Source of the DNA: Steinernema hermaphroditum
Taxonomy: Eukaryota > Nematoda > Chromadorea > Rhabditida > Steinernematidae
Assembly (NCBI GenBank): GCA_030435675.1
Contig: CM059624.1
Location: forward strand, 2,380,769 to 2,444,768
Direction: 5' to 3'
Length of the DNA: 64,000 nt
Shown: positions 1 to 12,555 of the stretch, piece by piece
Position numbering within the stretch: position 1 is the first letter of the stretch
Layout: the number at the start of each line of letters is the position of its first letter
Notes under the pieces: model-generated
What the model was told of the DNA's origin: nothing
Database searches by the model: none
The model's input: only the letters and a program-made list of their open reading frames with translations
Made by a program: the position numbers and the translations under genes

Positions 1-224
1 CCTGTACGGAGTGTCCTTAAGGACGTGCAGCCTATATGGCCCATTTTGCGGTTTTTACATAAAAATTCGAAATAAATTTGTGGAATAAACTTGCGGGACT
101 GCGCTCATTTTAAAGAGCGGAAATTTCTACAAAAGTAGCATCTTGCCAAACAAGTGATAAAAGATAAAAAATGTTTTATACATCTTCCTATTGCTCTACG
201 ATTTTCGTTTTTTTTCCGCGTGAG

Positions 225-440
225 CTTGATATCAATCGAAAGCTGAATAAATTCTTATCACGATTATCCGTTTCATTGTTGAAATTCGCTCTAGATCGCG
301 AGATATTTACCAAACAAGTTCAAAATTTGGATCAGAGGTTATTGAAATCGAAATCGAGGAAGTGATTAGTGTGTCTCGACACGATCTGCCTGTCTGGGAA
401 GGGGCGCAGTTTGCGGGCGAGCGAAGCGAGCCTGTAGAAG
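225..440 (+). repeat. dispersed repeat block, copy 1
   Basis: A ~210-bp block matches a second copy at about 30003-30190, inside the foldback element at 28.8-31.1 kb. Shared landmarks in order are an ATTCGAAAGCT-like start, the string CAAACAAGTTCAAAATTTGGAT, a TCTCGACACGAT motif and a GCGAGCGAA motif. No reading frame is conserved between the copies. The copy here may be a fragment of another foldback element that lies mostly outside the window. Confidence 0.6.
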
Positions 441-2885
441 TATTACGGATGCTTTTTACACCTATTCCGAAATTTTCAGACATGCACAAAACTGATTAAC
501 GTATTCACGCACAACACGCAGTTAGTCGCCATTTAGGTGTTCGGTCCCTATTTGGATTTTCGTAAACTTGGGGAGAGTCTGCATGGAGCATATTCAGACA
601 GAAACTGCCACTAGCTTTTTTATTTATCGTACAATTTTGATGATTTTCTCGAAATCAAAAAATCGATATTGTATCAAACGTGCAGCGCGGCCCTAACAGT
701 CACTTTGGACGCTCACGCGTCGGCGGCGCCGCCGCCAAAAGCCGACGGGGAGGAACGGATGTTTATATGTTACTGTGGCGGTGCGAGGACGTCGCCCGGA
801 TGAGTATCAGAGGGAAGTGCATGGCTCCCAATCGATATGTTCCGCAGGATCTTTCTGCGTCTTTTTGTCGTACTGAGAGCTTCTGCAGTTTTTTGTCGGC
901 CATCGGTCATCGACGAATTGAGCACAGTGTTGTAATTTTTTGCAAAGGAAAGACAAACATCGCCGATAAAGTACAAGTTTTGCACGAGCGTCGGGAGCCG
1001 TCATGAGAAGAAAGTGCAGAAGAAAAACGACCATCGCAGCCCCATTAAAATGTGTACGGTAGGAGTTTGCCCCTTGCACTTAGCCGTCAGTAAGATCGTA
1101 TGCTTGTTTTCCCATTCGTTAATTGACCGGTCGGTTTTGGTCGATTTATATCGCTCAATGATCGCCTTGGCTTCGAAAAGAAACACTAAGATATTTGGCT
1201 GAAAAAAAAACTGAGACGATTCACTGCAGGACCGACGTCGCCAGCTGAACTGAAGATGGCTCAACGCTGCGCTTCCCTCAACCTCTATCTTCTTTCCCCT
1301 GTCTCCCAGCTTTCATTCAAATCTAACGATCGTCTCTCTATGGAGAGTCGCACCGATCGGTACCACCGAATCACCGAAAGGAGGAAAACCGACGTCGGCG
1401 CAGCTGGCGACTGTGCTATCGCGTCCTCCTTTCAAGCGATTCTGTATGCAAATGGCGAAACGAAAAGGAAGAGAATAGGGGAAAACAGGACCGTTCTCCA
1501 TATAAGATGATCGAGTCCAAAATCACGTTTACGTTTACTCCTGACTCAATGGCATTCGTCATGCAAGAATTCTCATAATGCACAATGAAGAACCGTAGAT
1601 CATCGCCGTGAGTGCCTGAGCGGTCGTTTTCGGCACTTTTACATTGGCAATGATTATCTTGCCTTCAACAAGGCGTGGAACACTAAGGATCACCTTGACT
1701 CCTTGAGGAACACTGACAATTACAAAGGAGTTGCTACAAATGAGTTCTTCATGTTTAAGTTTCATTCTTTTTGCCTTTGCTAGTGCAATCAAATGGTGAA
1801 TAGTCAACTAATAGTGAATAGATCCTTAGTGTTCCACGCCTTCTTGAAGGCAAGATAATCATCGCGCGATGTAAAACTGCCAAGAACGACCGCTCAGGCA
1901 CTCACGGCGATTTTTACGACGAAAAGTGCAAATCCATTCTTTTTCCATCGTTTCCCATCACCGCAGCTGGCGCGATAGCTGGCTCCCTTCTTTGTTTGAA
2001 ATGGTTATGCAAATGGACAGAGTAGAAAGATGGCGGAATAAAGATGGGAAAGCGATTCAGATCAGCTTTTGTTTGGGCATCGGTAAACATCGGTAGTGTG
2101 ACAAAGAGGGCCTACTTGTGTCGTGCTGAGTGAAGCCGATCGAACTCGAAATCCGTCCAAGTCCGACTTGATAGGAATTTTCGTGCATCTCAGGTCTACC
2201 CTATGTCGCATTTCGTCGCCAAAAGCAACAGAATACTCACGAAGAACGATGGAATACTAATCCGCTGCGGAATTCCTCGAATTCTCGGGCCCAATAAGTC
2301 CGCGACGCGACTCTCCTATCACTAGAAGGTGTTTCTATCAGCAAGCTTTCATGCTCGCAAATCCAAAAGATCTTGTTTCCCAAGTGAAACGGAGGATCTC
2401 TGACAACCAATGTGCCCCAGGTGCACAACCAACAACGGATCGGATGACAGTAAACGGGCTCATCTCATGCGACAACACTCGAGACACTCACCCGTTTATT
2501 GCAACCAAAATAAACAACAGGACTCATAACAACAGCAAAAACTTCTGCAACTGATCAGATTGGTGATGTCGTAAAGTTCGCTTATTCAGATGCTAATAGG
2601 ACGGTACTTTCCAGGCGTTCCGTCAGGTGGAAAGCAAGGGATAGAACGGTAGATATACATAGATAGAGCGGAAACATCGCCGCTTAGGAACAGTAGATAG
2701 AGCGGTAGATATATTGGGTTGGAGCATTGGAACGTTCTTTGTCGTTTTCAGTACGGTTACTCGCCTATTCGAATTCTCGCTAAGCCAGATCATGTCCATT
2801 AAACACCATGGATCACAGAGCATTCTTTATGCAAACGAAAATATAACTCTACATTGCGCTATAAATCACTCTAAACATACAGCAA
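441..2885. other. gene-free stretch with repeats
   Basis: I see no convincing exon here. Short open frames overlap on both strands and lack family signatures. The stretch contains a hairpin-type inverted repeat (1602-1911) and a small run of related AGATAGAGCGG motifs around 2640-2715. It ends at the stop codon of the minus-strand receptor gene. Confidence 0.5.
1602..1911. repeat. inverted repeat, MITE-like hairpin
   Basis: Positions 1602-1691 and 1821-1911 are imperfect reverse complements. Both arms share the strings ATCGCCGTGAGTGCCTGAG and GGCGTGGAACACTAAGGAT. The ~130-bp loop is unrelated. The structure resembles a non-autonomous DNA transposon; I did not find a clear target-site duplication. 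Confidence 0.65.
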
Positions 2886-5800
2886 TCACTGTGATAAAGT
2901 GCCTTGTGATCGCGTATCCGATGGTCCGACGAATCTGGTAACGGCTACTTGAATCTTCGACGAGCGCACTCCTAGCAACATGAACAGATTCGTTCGAAGA
3001 TCACCGTTGAAGATGAAAACGACGAGCGGATTCATGAAGGAGCTAAGGAGAACGATCCAATTTTGGACGAAGGTGATAATATGCAGATCGTCCTTAATTT
3101 TCGGGAGTGACAGAAAGCTGATATTCTGGATTTCCAAGCAGACGCAGATGAGGAAACTCTAAAAACAATGAGAAGTGGAAAAAGTTCTGGAGGTATGGGG
3201 ATTCGAACCCCAGCCCTCTCGCATGCTAAGCGAGCGCTCTACCCCTGAGCTATACCCCCACATTCGAATTCAGTCTTGCAAATAGCTTACCTGAATGAGC
3301 ATACTGAATTCTCTTTTCCTTCGTTTTGAGTTAACTTGACTGTTCCACGAGAAGTTAGCGAAAACTTTGAAGTTGGAAAGTCTCGTGTAGGCTATTAAAG
3401 CGATGTACATGACCATCATAATGGCTGGGAAGTAGGTTGACGTATAGGAACCCTCAAAGTGGAATATGGTAATTGGTGTAACAGCCCGTCACTAACTTAC
3501 CCACATCTTCATAAACCACAAAAACTGTGAAATATCTTTCACACAGTCGTGCCACAGATAGAACTTCTCAAAATTAAACGACTTCCTGCATCCGCCCACA
3601 TTAGTCAAAATCACAAAAACAGCAATAATGAACCAGACCAGGGCGATTGTTCTAAAAATCTCGCAAGTGATACCGTTTGGTTCTTTTCGATACTCACACA
3701 TAGACACGTTTCCCAGTGAATAAGAGGACGTTCAGCTTTGGAAATATAAAGACAGAGAAACGATTTATTGTTAGGAGAAAAGAGAAATAAAGTTGACCAT
3801 TGTAGGCTACCGTATCGAAGAATGCGATGAGGTGAGGCAAGTCGTAGAAGAGGACGATGTCTTCGTATATCTAAACGAAATTCATATGTTATTTGGTTTT
3901 GAATGTTCCCCAACTTTCAAAGATGAACTCCAACCCCATCTGAGCTTATTGTTTTGCACTTCTTGGTACTAATAAACACCAATAAAAAGTGCTTCGCTGT
4001 CCGAAAAGAGTGTAATTAGCTGAAGTACAGCTGTCTTACATACATACACTTTCAGAACGACATGCGCTATGCCTCAAGCGTAGGTTATGTCACATTGTTT
4101 AGGTGAAGTTTGTGCAGAAATGACAGTGATTTAGATCCAACCGTAGTTCAGTTCAGTTAACATAGTACATAATGCATCGATGACAGGTGCATTGAAAATT
4201 TGGTAAATTTTGCATCTGCGCACGTGCTTTATTATTGCGTTGCATTTCTGCAAAAAGTCATTTCAGCAATAACATCTTTCACCTTGAACTAAAAATTGCC
4301 GAAGGTAACATTTCACCTGTAACCTCTATACAGAGGCGTAGATGTACAAAGATTTGTACGAACAGATGGTTTCAAAAGCTGTAGTCAAAAAATCTTAAGT
4401 TCAAATAAGTTTTCAGGAGCCAGCACAAACAAACACATGCATAATGCTGGAAAATTAAGACATCACCATTGTGAAGCCTCACCCGCAGCGATCCTAAGAA
4501 GTATGAAACGAGTTCAGACTCGTTTCGGTCTTTTGAAATGTTCACCCTATTTAATTCAGATTCTTTTGATTTTAACAATTTGTCTCAGAACCTCACTCAA
4601 TTTGAATTTGAAGAATTTGAACCTCTCTCAAAGTCTTTTTGTAGTTGGCGCCACGAAATGGGTGACGTTGTTTTTTTGAAAAGAAATGACCACTTTTCGT
4701 TGCTATAATACGCACGTAATCCGTGATCGTCTGAACATTATGTAAATTTGAATGTTCATGTGATCGCAAATTTTCAGAAGCATATAAATTTTGCCCACTT
4801 TTGTTCCATGCGATGTTCCATGAAAGGAATCTGAAGATATAGGAAAAAAGTTTCGGGCTGAGCCGGGGATTGATCCCGGGACCTCTCGCACCCTAAGCGA
4901 GAATCATACCACTAGACCACTCAGCCATGAGAAATGCGCATCCCTAGAAGGGAAAGTCCGCCGAGAGTTTCAAATAATTAGGTCATTCATACCCCCCTGG
5001 AGGAGAAGGTCATCGAGAAAGGAAGACTATCACGGCTGAGTGGTCTAGTGGTATGATTCTCGCTTAGGGTGCGAGAGGTCCCGGGATCAATCCCCGGCTC
5101 AGCCCGAATCTTTTTTTCATCATATGATGGCTTAATTTTTTTCATTTCCGATTTGACCCACTGAAAGCACAAGAATACTGATTTGATATATTACGTATTT
5201 GGGAGGAGCGGGTATCCTAAACCAGAAATGTTATCTCCCGCAGAGGTCCGTGATCTTTCACTTTCGATGCACTTGAACGCTTCGCGTTCGGAAAAAAAAT
5301 GGTGATCACCACATACCATAATAGTATTGTGATGTAGCAGTAGATTAAAAGGATCGGAATGATGGTGACGTTTTTAAAACAGTTAGTAAAAAACACTCTT
5401 TATTGCCCACTTCCCACTTTCCAAACGTCACTAAATACTTCATTGTCTGCAGTTTGATTAACTCAATGAAGTTCCACTAAAGCGAAAATACGTCTGGCAG
5501 AACAATGATTTGAACTTTAACGTGGAAAGAAAAACGAAGAAGTTATTATGCCTATATTCCGATAAGCTATGATCGCACCCTGTTGTGGCATCCAGAACTC
5601 GAGTACGGGTTCATTTTTGAGTCCGAATCCGGTCTTGGAATCCGAGTTTGACTAAAGAGGGCGAGTCTAAGCGGAACATGGGTCATCACGCACAAGCCGA
5701 ATGGATGATTGTCTAAATTTTTTGTCCTAGTAGTAAACATTGTAGTTTCAAGCAGCCCGGTAATGATTTATATCACATATTCAAGTCTTATGTATATGAG

Positions 5801-6152
5801 GGACTCACATTCGAATGTGTTACCATTTTTGGTTTATACCATGTTTATCTCAAAACTGTACTTGATCCCAAAGTGATGATTTATAGAATCAATGAAGACT
5901 TACATTGTATCCAGCAAACGTGGCCGGCACCACCAGGGTCAACTGCACCATTTCGCTCATCATGTCCGAGATCAAGTGTTGCACGATGATGATGAAGAAT
6001 GTTCTTTTTGACTTCAAGTCGCCACTTTTCCATAAAACAACGGCCAAGAAGATACTTAGAAGTAAGCTGACCACATTGATGAGAAGATAAGAAGCAGCAC
6101 CAGCGAGCCTGATACCCGGAAGCACTGGATTTGAGCCGTTTGATGCTGACAT
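2886..6152 (-). CDS. nematode 7TM serpentine chemoreceptor (srx/srt-like), gene B
   Basis: A seven-transmembrane receptor of the nematode chemosensory type, expected in ciliated sensory neurons. My model is complement(join(2886..3158, 3291..3452, 3501..3651, 3698..3870, 5904..6152)), which is 335 aa with every junction in frame. Exon 1 holds TM1-2 and ends GYN. The next exon has TM3 with the NRFSVFIFPK motif (an NR pair where other GPCRs have DRY). TM4 follows, then a TM5 exon with YFPAIM, then TM6-7 with a NPLVVFIFN motif. The first intron is 2.0 kb and contains two opposed tRNA-Pro genes. The last intron is 132 nt and contains a tRNA-Ala on the same strand. A close paralogue starts the cluster only 118 bp upstream, so the pair arose by tandem duplication and may be co-transcribed. 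Receptor identity is firm; the subfamily name is uncertain. Confidence 0.8.
3188..3259 (-). tRNA. tRNA-Ala (AGC)
   Basis: A 72-nt cloverleaf on the minus strand. The acceptor GGGGGTA pairs with TACCTCC, the anticodon loop reads TTAGCAT (AGC) and the T-loop is GGTTCGAATCC. It lies entirely inside the last, 132-nt intron of the surrounding receptor gene and is transcribed in the same direction. Confidence 0.95.
4855..4926 (-). tRNA. tRNA-Pro (AGG)
   Basis: A cloverleaf with acceptor GGCTGAG/CTCAGCC, anticodon AGG in TTAGGGT and T-arm GGGATCAATCC. On its own strand it ends near a T-rich run in the flank. It is one half of an opposed pair with the copy at 5034-5105, and both lie in the first intron of the receptor gene. 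Confidence 0.95.
5034..5105 (+). tRNA. tRNA-Pro (AGG), opposed partner
   Basis: Its sequence is the same as that of the copy at 4855-4926 but on the opposite strand, 107 bp away. A run of seven T follows shortly after the 3' end (GAATCTTTTTTT), which fits a pol III terminator. The two genes form the arms of an almost perfect hairpin. Confidence 0.95.
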
Positions 6153-6269
6153 AATCGGACTTAGAATGTGCTCCGCGAAGGCACTTCACAGGTGCAGTGC
6201 TAAACCTCCAACGAGGGGCGGGGCGCTCACTTTTATTCGCAAAGACAGGTGAGGAAGTTGTTTATTTCT

Positions 6270-8546
6270 CTATTTATGGCTTGCGGACAAAGGGGTCACT
6301 TTGTGCAGTTGTTTTGATGTTCGGCAGAAGACGAGATTTATCAGAGAAGTGCGGATCTCCTTGTTGAAAGAGAAGATGACGGCGGCGTTGACGGCGGAGC
6401 CCACTTGGACGATGACGTTCTGCAAGAAGATGACGATTCCGAGAGGGTCTGCGATTCGGGGAAAGTACATGAAGGCGATGTTTTGTAGTTCGAGATAGAA
6501 CGAGATGATAAAGCCCTGAACGAGTAATTCGCGGTTATTATGGCAAGCTGAAAGAAGACGTGATAAAGACGCCGAGTTAGTGGAAGTAGCCGTATTGTGG
6601 TGCGATTATCTGACTGTAAGTAGTAGGTTATTTGTTGCCATTTGAATAGAAAAGACAGCAGCACAAGGATAAGGAAGGCATCAAAAGCGATCCGTAGTTG
6701 ACCCACGAACACAACTTGCCATTAAGATAAAGCTAAGAGACAACATACAATGGCTTCTCTTTTTTGTGGAAATCTTCTCGTTCAAATGGCTTTCGGCATC
6801 AGCTTTGGGGATGCTTAGTTGATCTAGCTCACCTAACTATTGATGGCATACTCATGGATAGTTCTACAGACCAAATGTGCAGATTAATCCGTCCTAACTA
6901 TCATACTGACGTACTGAGGTTCGCGTGTTAGATAATGAACCACCGAAGCAGTAATTTACAGCAATTGCGGACCATTATCTTTACATTGTGACGCAGAACA
7001 GCACGGCTATTATGGATAATTGCGAAGATGGACACTTAGGAAGAATGGGTTGAACAGTTAGGTTCAAACACTCTTAGTAAATTCCTTTGCACACAAAACT
7101 ACTGGAAACGTCACTCCAGAGATTATTTTTGACATAGATCAAGGTACAATTCAATGACTTAAATATATTTGGATCTGTTGGTGGAATGATTTGCTTAACA
7201 TAAGGCAACCTGTCATCTTTCATTGAGACAGTAACACACCTGCATCAGAAGGAGATATTCTTGTCGCCGCCGCTTCTTGATATACGCGATGCTGCCTGTC
7301 TTTGTTTGAAAAGAAAAACGCACATATAGGAAGAGGATAACGTAGATGATCAGCATCATGGCAGGAAAGTAGTTAGCTGTGCTGGCACCCCACTAAACGT
7401 ACAAATTTTGATTATTCTCTTTCCAGTACATGAAGATGATTATAGTGTTGTCTTACTGGGGGTCTTAACTTTCTGAATTATCCAGCTACGAACATTATCC
7501 AGCTCTGATATTTTGCAGGAAACTCTAGAAACAATGAGAAAATGTTCTGGAGGTATGGGGATTCGAACCCCAGCCCTCTCGCATGCTAAGCGAGCGCTCT
7601 ACCCCTGAGCTATACCCCCACGCTCGAACAGTGTCTTGCAAATAGCTTACCTGCTTGTGTATACTGTATTGTCCTATATGTATATATTGTGCTTGGAAAA
7701 TTGGTCCAAAAAATGCGGTTTTTGACTTCAACCCGAACGCAACTCCAGTCCCATCAGACCTCTTCCTATAATATTTTGAACATAATGGTTCGGTTTTACC
7801 ATGAAAACCTCCAAATTCATACCTTAACTTATGATCCTCAAATGGCTAGTCCCATTAAAATTTTATAGATTTCGCGAAGCTGTGACCAAAGTACGATGCA
7901 CTTAATTGAAACCAAATTCATGCACATGTCCTCGCGCATTCAATATTAATTTCACAATCTTGCACTTACCACTTTCCCTAGCAGAATTGCGAATTGGGAC
8001 AAATCAGGTTTGCACTCATGCTTGAGGAAGAAGCCTTTGAAATCGAACGTGTTCCAGCAGCCCGTGGCCACGGTCAGAACTACAAAGATCCAGTCGAGCG
8101 ACCACACGAAAAAGATGGTTCTGAAAGGATCACAGTACCGTATTAATAGGATGGGCCTACCCGAAAATCCTTCTTCCTTCAAAAATCTCCATATTAGCCC
8201 TGGGGAAAATGATAGCCATAAGTCGACTGATCGCCAGGGTGAGCGAGAAATACAGTAATCCATTATAACTAATTGCATCTACGAATCCGATAGTTCTCGG
8301 TATCTGCTTGTATTTGAAGATGTCATAGCCCGCATAAGTAGCCGGCACAATCAATGACAATTCGACAAACTGTGTGAGAAGTCCACAAATCACAATCTGC
8401 CAAATGATGAAGTAGAAGGACCGCTTGAGCTTAGCATTCTTTAGGTGGAATAGCACCATGATCAGTAGGCCATTGATGACTATGGTGGCGAATGAGATTA
8501 TGAGATACACAGAAGCGGCCACTACTCGCACGGCTGGCTCAACCAT
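6270..8546 (-). CDS. nematode 7TM serpentine chemoreceptor (srx/srt-like), gene A
   Basis: Paralogue of the receptor immediately downstream. My model is complement(join(6270..6515, 7240..7392, 7970..8120, 8161..8546)), 311 aa, all junctions in frame. TM1-3 lie in exon 1, which ends FPRANMEIFEGRRIF. TM4 follows with a VWSLDW motif; the next exon carries YFPAMM in TM5 and a very basic KKRRRQEY loop. The last exon has LELQNIAF and NAAVIFSFN in TM6-7. Exon phases match gene B except that TM3 is fused to exon 1. The 577-nt second intron contains a second tRNA-Ala, within a transplanted piece of gene B's last intron. Like its neighbour it probably acts in chemosensory neurons; its ligand cannot be predicted. 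Confidence 0.8.
7517..7655 (-). repeat. duplicated intron segment carrying tRNA-Ala
   Basis: This segment is a near copy of 3151-3300. It contains the end of a TM5-type exon with its GTAAGC donor, the tRNA-Ala, the intron 3' end and the first bases of a TM6 exon (AGTTTCCT). It lies in a receptor intron where those exon fragments serve no purpose, so a stretch of the neighbouring gene was copied here. Confidence 0.7.
7548..7619 (-). tRNA. tRNA-Ala (AGC), second copy
   Basis: Sequence identical over the tRNA to the copy at 3188-3259: AGC anticodon, intact acceptor and T-arm. It sits inside an intron of the upstream receptor paralogue, on the same strand. Confidence 0.95.
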
Positions 8547-10630
8547 CTCGCCTACGATGCACTGCTATTGTTCGACGAGTTCCTAAACACTATTATGACT
8601 TAATAGAGATAATTGTAATAATTGTATGCGGAAAGTTCAGTCGTAGCGTATCGGAAACGATAGTGAAATCTTTCGCGGGACTGGAGATTGATGTCTGGTT
8701 TGAAGTGTATTTCTACATATTTATTTTTGAAAATAGACATAGGTAAATAGAGAAAGGTTCTTGGTAAATGATGTCGTTCTCGTTAATTAAAGGACGGCTG
8801 AAGATGAAGCGAAGTCCTAATTTTCAGTTAAATTCGCGGTAACAAGGTGCACTGCGAGGATCAAAATCAAATTGGTGTTTATCGAAGGCGAACTTATCTG
8901 AAAGGGCTAGAACGCTAATTTCTCTGTCATATTACGCATCAGCAAATATGTCTAATTTATTAAACTTCCAACTTTCAAAACTTTCAAAAGGAAGATAATG
9001 GTTAAAATTATGACAGATGATGTAAACACATTCTCATTTTGTTGAGTTTGCTGCTTGTCCCAACCAGGTGCTGGTTATGCGTTGTGAATTCTTCCCCTAA
9101 CATATACGTTACTATGCATCGCGACAGCCCCAAGATTTGTGGTTCTAACAAGAAAACCTTCGGATGTGTCGTGTTGCGTTGCGTTCAAATGGCTATAATC
9201 GACCTTTCCACCTGATGGTCAACCGTCTGTATGGCCAAACTGGGTAGTGTTTTGGTCAAGCGGAATCGAGTCCCTTCGCGGTCATTCCCTTTCAGTTTTC
9301 TATGCTTGGCATCCTGAGATGATTAGCAAAAGCACTTACCAAATACTGACCGGTCCTGTGTGTAAATTTTCGGCTCAATCTGAGACGGATACTCCGTAAG
9401 CGTTCCTTATAAGTGCTTCCCTCTGAGAGGCAAAAGATACGGGGCTTATCTAAGGCGTGCCAAGCTTTCGAACGAGCATACCAATGTTCGTCAGAAGCTT
9501 CAGGATAGAAAACTCAGAAGAGAAAAGGGTATTGAGAAGAGTGTGGACTAGAATGTTTCCAGTAGGCTAAAAGTTATAACAGCTAAAGAAGATCATAGAT
9601 GGAAGCCGGGAAAATGCTGATAAACTCTTAAAGGCAAGGGATACGAAGAGTCGCTAGTAAAGACCGCACATTGAAAAAGGTGTGAGAACAGATATTGAAG
9701 CGTTAGGAACATTTCTAAAATGCCGATAGGAATAATGAGAAAATTATAAGTCTCGCCCGTTCCCTGCTCTAATTAAAACGAACCGTATAACGCTGTCCAT
9801 GTTTTTTCTTAATTTTCAGAATTACGTGCTATGACATGCTTGGTGTGCGAAGAAGCGTTAATATCCGCGCCAGTGGTTTTGTCGTTCTGTTGATAACCTC
9901 GTTAGAGACAGTCTTTTAGTTCTTGTAGACCAGATCTTGTAGATCTTTGGTGCTATGTGCGTCGCACTACCCTAGTTCATTAGATCTTCTAAGCAAAGTT
10001 TGGTGCACCAACACTATTGTAAAAGTAACACATAAGTTAACCAGAAAAAACAGACATATGCACTATGTCCTACACGAAAAACCAATGTAGAATAACAAGA
10101 TTGCGGGTGGACACAGTAAGCATTGGGATGATCACGTTTAGTTTTGAGATGGCATGTCACGGCATCGAACTTGGAAGTTAATAAATAACATTCATTCTCA
10201 ACATGACCTTTCCCGCAGTGAGCATTATCTGGTTACATGCAATGCAGTGACAGAGCTAGGACGAAGGCACTTTAATCCACACTGTTCTGATGAGTACCTT
10301 ATATTGCGACGGCTCTATTCCGAAGCCACAGCAGCAATGAACCAGTAGCATGTGATCCGTGCTGACGCGAGGGTTCTCAAAATAACAAAATGCGCAGCGA
10401 TACGATTCCAAGAACTGTTGAAGTGCGATGGTCTCAGGTGAATAAACACGAAAACAACAACAAAAGAGAAATCCGCAAAAAACATTCATGTGGAAACCTA
10501 CGAAAAAAAAACAAAACCTGCTTTTGATTCGATGTTCTAAATGAGGAGTGACGTGGAAGTGAACCTCTAAACTGACTGTGGGGCTTATAGAAAACGGCAA
10601 TACCAATATAGTAAACGGCTGTTTTAAAGT
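8547..10630. other. intergenic, no recognisable gene
   Basis: No exon with both family resemblance and splice sites was seen on either strand. The region is the upstream flank of the minus-strand receptor pair. It holds no tandem array. Confidence 0.5.
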
Positions 10631-10701
10631 GCCTGTGTGGCTCAGTGCGAGCACGTTTGATTTGTAATCGATCGCTACGGGTTCGACGCCGGCCTCAGGC
10701 T
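10631..10701 (+). tRNA. tRNA-Thr(TGT)-like sequence, possibly a tRNA pseudogene or SINE head
   Basis: The acceptor arm GCCTGTG/CTCAGGC has one mismatch. The A box TGGCTCAGTGCGAGC is good and the anticodon loop TTTGTAA reads TGT (Thr). The T-arm GGTTCGACGCC has two mismatched pairs. A related, more decayed sequence occurs at 23371-23442. It may be a functional tRNA-Thr, but the stem defects favour a pseudogene or SINE-derived copy. Confidence 0.5.
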
Positions 10702-11188
10702 TCATTGTGTCAAAACATTCATCTGTCTTCCTTTTTGCATATAAGGAACTTGCGCATATCCCTGCTAAACAACCCAGAAATAGAATACGCCATTTTTCGA
10801 CGGAAAGACTAAACCAAGAGCTGACTATTCCTACAACACACCTAACGAAGAACTGATGCGAAAAAATCACAATCCTTACATGTCGAATGGTCAAATGCTG
10901 GTTGAAGGCGACTTGCAATCGACAAATATGGGATTGGCAGTCGAATTGACGATCGAAATGGTTAAATTCAAGCGAGAAAAACAAGACCATGAAACCTAAT
11001 ATCAGATTAATTACCGTCACTTGGAAGTTTGCAGGCGGTAATAATCAGTACCAATACATCATAAATCCATTTTCTGCACATGTCCTCTTACCAATTCGAC
11101 GGTGACATCGGCGATAATCGGCGAAGCAACAGTTCCAGTAGCTATGTCTCTGGAGATACTAGACCTTGAGTTTCCTTATACTTTTTAG

Positions 11189-11361
11189 GTCACTTTTAGC
11201 CTATTTTGTGAGCGCCAATCTTATCGCTCGCAGGGCTGCATGTGACTATTCGAAAGGTCGTCAGGTCTTTGATAACCTAAATTTCGAGCTTCAAGAAGCC
11301 TTCGAAAGAAGATCATATCATAGCTGTGTAAATTTTTGGATGGAAGGATTTGTCACTTTGG
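11189..11361 (+). CDS. isolated exon-like open stretch
   Basis: An open frame is bounded by a good acceptor (CTTTTTAG) and a good donor (GG|GTATGTG). It encodes a Cys-containing segment that includes the motifs SLLAYFVSAN and FNFWMEGFV-like hydrophobics. I could not join it convincingly to another exon, and I do not recognise a family. It could be a remnant of a membrane receptor gene or chance. Confidence 0.25.
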
Positions 11362-12358
11362 GTATGTGCTTACTCATCTTTTCCCCAACTGTATCCCTCA
11401 ACTGTTGAGCCCGTTATTCATCGCGCCGACGGTCATTTTAACGACCTTCGCCACCCGCATCCCCTATCACACTCTCACATCCAGCAACTGTCCAATCGAT
11501 CGATCCGAACTCGGCGGAGGAGTTGGAGTTAAACAGCCGTGTTTTTATGTTCAACCTTTTGTTGTTTGAATCCGTGATTCTCAGATCTCTTAATCAAAGT
11601 CATCTGAATTATAGCTGCATTTTTTCAATTCCAGCTACCACTTCCTGCAAGCACTCCACTTTGCAACATCGCGCGCACCCCCACTCCCTCTCACTGTCCG
11701 TTTTTATCCGCGACCGTCTGTCCGTCGAGAGTGTAACGTCCGATCGCAGCGGCCACTGCTGCGTAAGCTGGTTTCGTTTGGACGCCGTGGCCGAACGGGC
11801 GACGGTGAATCGATCGTTGTGAAATGTCTTAAGTGCTAATTCTACGAATCGCGACGGGCGATCTGGCCGATCCGATTGCAATGTCGAAGTTTTTGGAAGA
11901 AAATTTTATGAATTACGAGTGAAACTCTCCACGGCACTTTATATTTATGATTCTTGCATTATTTATTTCGAATTTTTTGCAGAATACAGGCGTGATTATT
12001 CCTGAAATAAAGTGAAAGTAAAGCCTGCGAAGACACGTAAACATACGTAAATGATTCATTGCGTTACAGTTTTTTACGTTACAGTTTTTTTTTGTAGGAA
12101 CAACTGTGAGAACACGGTAGTTGTGATGTGAAAAAATCACGATTTGCAGAAGCATATCAGGCCGATGATAGCCATCAATTGTCGATAAGATGATTCCAAG
12201 CCATTTCTTCTCAAATGACGTGGCACGATGGCACTTATCTGATACAACATTACAGCTTAGTCAATGATCTCTGAATGTGCTGGTTGGTGGTCGGTGAATA
12301 GAGACACCAAAACAAGACAAATTATGTTCATATAGGATTCCGTGAACAGGTAATAAGT

Positions 12359-12440
12359 GCAGCGATGTCCGAGTGGTTAAGGAGTTGGACTTGAAATCCA
12401 ATGGGCATTGCCCGCGTAGGTTCGAACCCTGCTCGCTGCG
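12359..12440 (+). tRNA. tRNA-Ser (TGA)
   Basis: An 82-nt class II tRNA. The acceptor GCAGCGA/TCGCTGC is perfect, the anticodon loop CTTGAAA reads TGA, there is a variable arm (TGGGCATTGCCCGC region) and the T-loop is GGTTCGAACCC. The discriminator is G, as expected for tRNA-Ser. A run of six T follows (AACTTTTTTC) and is a pol III terminator. Confidence 0.95.
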
Positions 12441-12555
12441 AACTTTTTTCATTTTCTCGTTGTTCATTTTCCACTCCCTTTGTTATTTGCTTGGTGTACG
12501 ATAAAAAAAACAAAAACGCAAAAAATGTTGACTTTTAAAGAACAAAACAAAATTT

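Noticed and set aside
10256..11020. 254-codon minus-strand open frame
   Set aside because: It runs through a tRNA-like sequence on the other strand, has Cys/Phe-rich low-information content and no family signature or splice context; likely chance.
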